Of a stretch of DNA of 36,551 bases, positions 33,033 to 36,551 are shown piece by piece. The stretch is from Olavius sp. associated proteobacterium Delta 1 (GTDB lineage Bacteria; Desulfobacterota; Desulfobacteria; Desulfobacterales; JAFDCJ01). Made by a program: the position numbers and the translations under genes. Where the stretch lies: assembly GCA_902749685.1 (NCBI GenBank), contig CACVKW010000050.1, forward strand, positions 1 to 36,551, given 5' to 3'. The notes beneath the pieces were generated by a model that saw only the letters and a program-made list of their open reading frames with translations, was not told the DNA's origin and ran no database searches. Numbering within the stretch: the first letter of the stretch is position 1; every line of letters starts with the position of its first letter.

Positions 33033-33070
33033 GCTCCAGGTGTAAATTATTCGGTCGAAAGCAACAGCGG

Positions 33071-33086
33071 TAGGGGACGTCCCCTA
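33071..33086. terminator. perfect 16-base palindrome between convergent genes
   Basis: TAGGGGACGTCCCCTA is fully self-complementary and lies in the 78-base gap between the ABC1 gene and the flavoprotein gene, which run towards each other. It lacks a loop and a T-tract, so it is a poor classic terminator. Similar GGGGACGTCCCC words occur as REP-type elements, which is an alternative. Confidence 0.4.
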
Positions 33087-33110
33087 GGTTTAGCCTAATT
33101 CCTGTCTTGT

Positions 33111-34283
33111 TCAAAATAACGACGTACCTGAAAGCAATAGCGACAATAAATCAGGGGATTGATATCGTTTACTAAAGAACTCACGCAACGCATCAAGAGG
33201 ATTTCTCCTGCCGCCATAGATTTCCTGTGCTAAATGTGTGTGCATGCGAATAGACTTACCCACCATATGATTCTGCACCCTGGGTTTATAGTCGGAAAAG
33301 GAGAAGTCGCTTTTTTTAAATGCGTCTATAATCGCCCATGCCACGACTTCACCATACGCCAACGCCAGATGAATCCCTCCTCCCAAAGCAGGTTCGATAC
33401 CCGCAGCATCACCTGCCAGGATCACATTCGGCTGTGATATGAGAGCTTCACTAGACAACCAGCGACAGGGGTGACTGGACCAGGTATGGGGATTACGGCA
33501 TATATTTCTGGATTTCAATTCATGACTGAACAGATTTTTCATGTTCGCGCGCGGTTTATCAGGGTAAATACGGGTATCACCAATGCCATGGGCCATTGAT
33601 GGAATACCCTGTTTCAAACACGGGAAATGCCATATATATCCCTGCAGACCGTCTATTGTGAAAGTAAAATCCAGAATTATTTTTTTTTCATCAAATTCAG
33701 GGTCAAATTGAGGATCAACAGGCGCAAAGATCTGAATCGCCGGCGAAAGATTTGATTTTTGACCCGGCATCATTTTGCGGCGCACCATGCTTAATGCTCC
33801 GTCAGCACCAACAAGGATTTGAACGCAATACTCTCTTTTATTGGTTTTCACTATAAGACGATTCGATTGACGTACTATATCGATAAGCATTTCGCCTTCA
33901 TGAAGCTTAAGACCGCGATTCACCGATGTTTTTACTAAAGTATGATCAAAATCCAAGCGCTGAACTACCTTGAAGCAGTCAGATTGATGATGGTGATAGA
34001 TCTGCTCCCCAAATCTAAATTCTACATCAGAAACCGATAGATGTGGAATATCAAAGACGATCTCCAGACTTTCCAACACATCAGAACTCCAACCCCCCAA
34101 ACCACCGGCACATAGCTTATCTCTTGGAAATACGGCTTTTTCAATCAAAATAGCTCGTTCGGCCAAATGAGGGGCATATTTTTGAAGGTGGAGCCAGGTG
34201 GAGGTCCCCGCCGGACCTCCACCAACAATCATTATACTGCAATCTAGTGAAGGTCTGTCGCTATTGGACATCTGCAAAGTCAT
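33111..34283 (-). CDS. FAD-dependent oxidoreductase, geranylgeranyl-reductase-like
   Basis: The 390-residue protein has the FAD dinucleotide motif MIVGGGPAGTS (residues 18-28). It also has the family's FPRDKLCAGGLGGWS near residue 53, the DG motif GADGALSMVRRKM, and the GD motif ILAGDAAGIEPALGGGIHLALAYGE near residue 290. Such enzymes saturate double bonds of geranylgeranyl groups or oxidise/halogenate other substrates. ATG at 34283 has GAGG a few bases upstream and lies 12 bases after the Nif11-like peptide gene. With an isoprenoid-synthase-like gene upstream, reduction of a prenyl chain or prenylated product is a natural inference. Confidence 0.88.
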   Translation of the reverse strand: MTLQMSNSDRPSLDCSIMIVGGGPAGTSTWLHLQKYAPHLAERAILIEKAVFPRDKLCAGGLGGWSSDVLESLEIVFDIPHLSVSDVEFRFGEQIYHHHQSDCFKVVQRLDFDHTLVKTSVNRGLKLHEGEMLIDIVRQSNRLIVKTNKREYCVQILVGADGALSMVRRKMMPGQKSNLSPAIQIFAPVDPQFDPEFDEKKIILDFTFTIDGLQGYIWHFPCLKQGIPSMAHGIGDTRIYPDKPRANMKNLFSHELKSRNICRNPHTWSSHPCRWLSSEALISQPNVILAGDAAGIEPALGGGIHLALAYGEVVAWAIIDAFKKSDFSFSDYKPRVQNHMVGKSIRMHTHLAQEIYGGRRNPLDALREFFSKRYQSPDLLSLLLSGTSLF

Positions 34284-34295
34284 TTTGACGCCTCG

Positions 34296-34541
34296 CTACA
34301 GCTTCGCATATACAAAGGGACCCTCTTCAACTTCTAATGGAGAAGTATTTTTTGTGATTTCCAATAGTTTGATACAATCCTTCTCGTATATTCCTTCGAA
34401 ACCATTTTTGTGAAAAAAACTGAGTAGTTTTGCTTTTGATTTAATGCTTAAAAATTCATTTGCCAGTTGGGGATTTTTCCTTGCTGCTACCACGAAATCA
34501 ACAAAGTTTCTTGTTTCTGATTTTCGCTTTTTCGTTGTCAT
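34296..34541 (-). CDS. Nif11-like leader peptide (possible RiPP precursor)
   Basis: The 81-residue product matches the Nif11 leader pattern in residues 12-61: FVDFVVAARKNPQLANEF, then KAKLLSFFHKNGFEG and KDCIKLL. The leader is followed by a short tail (EITKNTSPLEVEEGPFVYAKL split here as EITKNTSPLE and VEEGPFVYAKL). There is no GG cleavage site; Cys56 is the only cysteine. A very strong AAGGAGG precedes ATG at 34541, as expected for a highly made precursor. It lies between genes for an isoprenoid-synthase-like enzyme and a flavin reductase. Nif11 domains also occur in proteins that are not peptide precursors, so the role is tentative. Confidence 0.7.
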   Translation of the reverse strand: MTTKKRKSETRNFVDFVVAARKNPQLANEFLSIKSKAKLLSFFHKNGFEGIYEKDCIKLLEITKNTSPLEVEEGPFVYAKL

Positions 34542-34669
34542 GAAGACCTCCTTTTGGCTTTGATTGAATGAATTGACCGTTTGCAGGCGGGTTCTTGTCA
34601 GCTAAATCTGCTCGTTTGCAAAAAATAAGATGATACTTTTTATCCAATTGCCCCCGGAAAAAGTTAATC

Positions 34670-35653
34670 CTATTTAATTTTAAGTGGTCTCAAAAGACAT
34701 AATAATTCATTTGCCAAGGCCGTCATTTTCCATAAGTCGGCAATGCGGGCAGCTGTAGTCAATTCGCTGCATATGCGCGCCTTTATTTTATCAATGACGC
34801 CATTTTCCAAAATAGAATGCCAAACAGCATGCGTCCGGCGTTTGCTACCGCCGTTTTCCGTTCCCGAAAACCTGTCCCACAAATTCTTAGCATCTTCAGA
34901 TAGGCAGACATAGATAGAGGAGTGTGCGGATTTGATCATATCCGATTCAACGTCTTTTATGTCATCAAGCAATCTCCAGGCAGTACCAAAAGAGCAATAA
35001 ACGCTTTTAATAGCATCGGTAAACTTATCATTGGCCGACATCTTTTTGGTCAAAAGAACAGGGACTATCAACGCAGTGGCCATTTGTTTCCTAAAGAGGC
35101 TGCAGTAACTATCCAGGGAGTGGATTTCTTCCGAGTTAGTGATGCTCCAATAGTAATCGTCAAAGAGCTTTTGGATAATTTCTTCCCCCCCGTCAACTTT
35201 TTTGGCCAAAACGCTTAAGGCCTTATTCATGATCATCCACGACTGGCTCCTTAAAAGCAGGGCCAGGTGATTAATGGAAACGTCACCGTCATTGAGGTGA
35301 TCATCGGCTGCATGAAGTAACATGGCCATGGAATGTGCGGTCTTGGCATTCTTTATATCAATTGGTGTTAGACCTGTGTCGGCAGATGATGATTGAATCA
35401 GCCAGTAAAGAATCGACCAGGATGGCACGTAGTAATCCCTGAAAAAATCAATTTTCTCGAAAAATGTTTTTGCTGAAGGTCGTATAAAAAGCAGGAGTGC
35501 ATCCGTCTGAATTGATGCGGGAAGAGAACTGCAGAGTAAGATAATCTCCTCGTTCAATTCATTGTAAAATTTTCTTTCATTCTTGGAAAGGCGCACAGGG
35601 CCAAAATCGATCTTGGAAAAAGATGAAATCAAAGATTTGAATTTATTTTCCAT
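34670..35653 (-). CDS. Class I isoprenoid-synthase-like enzyme (polyprenyl synthetase/terpene synthase fold)
   Basis: The 327-residue, all-alpha protein has two aspartate-rich motifs on facing helices. The first is ADDHLNDGD with Asp117, Asp118, Asp122 and Asp124. The second is LLDDIKDVESD with Asp230, Asp231 and Asp234, the classic DDxxD. These bind Mg-diphosphate in prenyl transferases. The first motif has an altered spacing (DDxxxD) compared with IspA-type synthases, and overall similarity to housekeeping enzymes looks low. It could couple, cyclise or transfer a prenyl unit. It starts with ATG at 35653, 80 bases after the TPR gene, and is followed after 128 bases by the Nif11-like gene. 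Substrate unknown. Confidence 0.78.
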   Translation of the reverse strand: MENKFKSLISSFSKIDFGPVRLSKNERKFYNELNEEIILLCSSLPASIQTDALLLFIRPSAKTFFEKIDFFRDYYVPSWSILYWLIQSSSADTGLTPIDIKNAKTAHSMAMLLHAADDHLNDGDVSINHLALLLRSQSWMIMNKALSVLAKKVDGGEEIIQKLFDDYYWSITNSEEIHSLDSYCSLFRKQMATALIVPVLLTKKMSANDKFTDAIKSVYCSFGTAWRLLDDIKDVESDMIKSAHSSIYVCLSEDAKNLWDRFSGTENGGSKRRTHAVWHSILENGVIDKIKARICSELTTAARIADLWKMTALANELLCLLRPLKIK

Positions 35654-35733
35654 TATCTACTTGCTCAACTCATGAAAGTGAGGTGACTGTCTTATTCCGG
35701 TTTATAGGTGCACCAATTCCGGAACCTCACATC

Positions 35734-36459
35734 CTATCCGCCGATCGGTGTTCGACTCAATTCCTTCAAATCCCATTTTAAGTTCATTTCTTCAAAAAAT
35801 TCAGTCGCCATTTCCTGATATTCCTCTGCTTTGATTCCGTTAAAAATCTTGTAGTCGCTCTTGGGTTCAAGCAGACGTTTCCCAATTTCAACGTATGTCC
35901 TTGCAAGCTCAAGACGTGCACCGAGATGTTCTCCTTCTTTAATAGCTTTATACCACCACTTGAGGGCTTTTTTCTGCTTGTTGATCAGCCAGTAATATAC
36001 TCCTTTGAGTTTGTAGGATTCCGTTCGATATTGTGCCACCTTTTGCGTTGTTTTTAATAGCATCTTAAGTGATTTTGCAGCCTGCTTCCTGCTTTTAGAT
36101 GATTCTAAATTGTTGCCATGTCTTTGGGATTCTTCGAACAGATAGAGATCATATTCCAATTGGCTGCGGTAAAAGCTTGATAATTGCACAGGGACCAGCT
36201 TTAATTCCGATCTGATTTTATCGGCCAGCTTTAAGTATCTTCCCACTTCCTCGATATCCCCCATCAACAAACTAATAAAGGCCTTAGATGAATACAGCTC
36301 CTGAAGAGGGGAATTAAAACCAGCCTTCTGGACAAAATCAATGGCCTCCTCAATTTCAATCAACGCCTCGTCCAATTTTCGGCACTCCAAGAGTAAGGTT
36401 TTATTCAAATCATATTTTACCAGTACTAAAAAATCATTTTCATATACTTCAGAAATCAC
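35734..36459 (-). CDS. TPR-containing protein, C-terminal-region relative of large cyclase/ATPase proteins
   Basis: The 241-residue helical product shows degenerate TPR repeats (LDEALIEIEEAIDFV, KKALKWWYKAIKEGEHLG). It ends with ELARTYVEIGKRLLEP and a MATEFFEEMNLKWDLKEL segment. That ending is common at the C-terminus of large bacterial proteins combining adenylate cyclase, AAA+ and TPR domains; here only the tail is present. The start is GTG at 36459, whose GTGA overlaps the stop of a small upstream ORF. It is therefore either an intact small coupled protein or a truncated remnant. It precedes the isoprenoid-synthase-like gene and may share its operon. Confidence 0.65.
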   Translation of the reverse strand: MISEVYENDFLVLVKYDLNKTLLLECRKLDEALIEIEEAIDFVQKAGFNSPLQELYSSKAFISLLMGDIEEVGRYLKLADKIRSELKLVPVQLSSFYRSQLEYDLYLFEESQRHGNNLESSKSRKQAAKSLKMLLKTTQKVAQYRTESYKLKGVYYWLINKQKKALKWWYKAIKEGEHLGARLELARTYVEIGKRLLEPKSDYKIFNGIKAEEYQEMATEFFEEMNLKWDLKELSRTPIGG

Positions 36460-36515
36460 TCTTGTCCAAAAACGGGTTTAGAATGAGTCATAAAGTGAGT
36501 AATAATACGAGTCAT
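36456..36515 (-). CDS. 19-residue leader ORF coupled to the TPR gene
   Basis: AAGGAGGA stands at a good distance before ATG at 36515. The frame reads MTRIITHFMTHSKPVFGQE and stops at TGA, overlapping the GTG start of the TPR gene by two bases. The strong ribosome site suggests the leader is translated and that termination re-initiates at the GTG. Alternatively the two frames were one gene joined by a frameshift. No function can be assigned to the peptide. Only 36 bases remain before the window edge. Confidence 0.5.
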   Translation of the reverse strand: MTRIITHFMTHSKPVFGQE

Positions 36516-36551
36516 TGAAAAAAATCCTCCTTATATGTAGGGTGGTTGTTA

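Overview
The window looks like a piece of an anaerobic, probably sulfate-reducing or sulfur-cycling member of the Desulfobacterota (Desulfobacterales-like). This is inferred from gene content: two classes of solute-binding-protein-dependent organic acid transporters, Tat-exported Mo/Fe-S oxidoreductase subunits, a very large multiheme cytochrome, corrinoid methyltransferases, a sigma-54 activator and many dispersed intergenic repeats. There is no rRNA and no dsr, apr or sat gene, so the assignment is provisional. I recognised no tRNA gene, insertion sequence with a transposase, or CRISPR array.

Layout. (1) 1-3201, minus strand: a complete tripartite tricarboxylate transporter (TctC-, TctB- and TctA-type). 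It is followed by a 5'-truncated, frame-broken piece of a B12-dependent diol/glycerol dehydratase large subunit that runs off the left edge. (2) 3703-10226, plus strand: an IclR regulator, then kduI, kduD, a TRAP transporter in the order P-M-Q, and a KdgF-like cupin. Together these form a pathway for unsaturated uronates from pectin- or alginate-type polymers: import, ring opening (KdgF), isomerisation (KduI) and reduction to 2-keto-3-deoxygluconate (KduD). (3) 10411-11319, minus: a mosaic ORF joining parts of a PEP-mutase/isocitrate-lyase-family enzyme to the middle of a DctP protein.

(4) 11408-22141: a redox island. A TorD-like chaperone (plus) converges on a minus-strand operon. In transcription order the operon holds a TusA-like protein with a displaced cysteine, a Tat-exported HybA-like Fe-S protein, a 1093-residue fusion of an NrfD/HybB membrane quinone module to a 13-haem cytochrome whose core resembles octahaem tetrathionate reductase, a monohaem cytochrome c, a Psr/Phs-type molybdopterin oxidoreductase and its four-cluster Fe-S subunit. 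A good sigma-54 promoter precedes the operon. Next to it, divergently, lies a PAS-AAA+-Fis activator gene with TGTTTAA inverted repeats between them. This is the strongest candidate for a little-described system, probably exchanging electrons between quinone and a periplasmic sulfur (or nitrogen) oxyanion.

(5) 22203-27352, minus: a corrinoid methyl-transfer cluster. It contains an MtaA/MtbA-like enzyme with Zn ligands, a UroD-family methyltransferase, a free corrinoid protein and a CmuA-like fusion of a UroD domain to a corrinoid domain. (6) 28092-33032: a CoA-disulfide/persulfide reductase fused to rhodanese, a secreted DUF4097-like beta-repeat protein (minus), and a zinc-ribbon protein coupled to an ABC1/UbiB-family protein. 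(7) 33111-36515, minus: a second candidate new system. A Nif11-like small peptide sits between a class I isoprenoid-synthase-like enzyme and a geranylgeranyl-reductase-like flavoprotein, preceded by a TPR protein and a 19-codon coupled leader ORF.

Intergenic DNA is rich in dispersed repeats. Family A is a MITE-like element built of GAATATCGA-type units around a conserved core (three near-complete copies plus fragments). Family B is built of CCAAATTCCAA-type units. Family C is built of CTATGC-type units. They lie between operons and between genes of the redox operon, and may act as terminators, mRNA stabilisers or remnants of non-autonomous elements.
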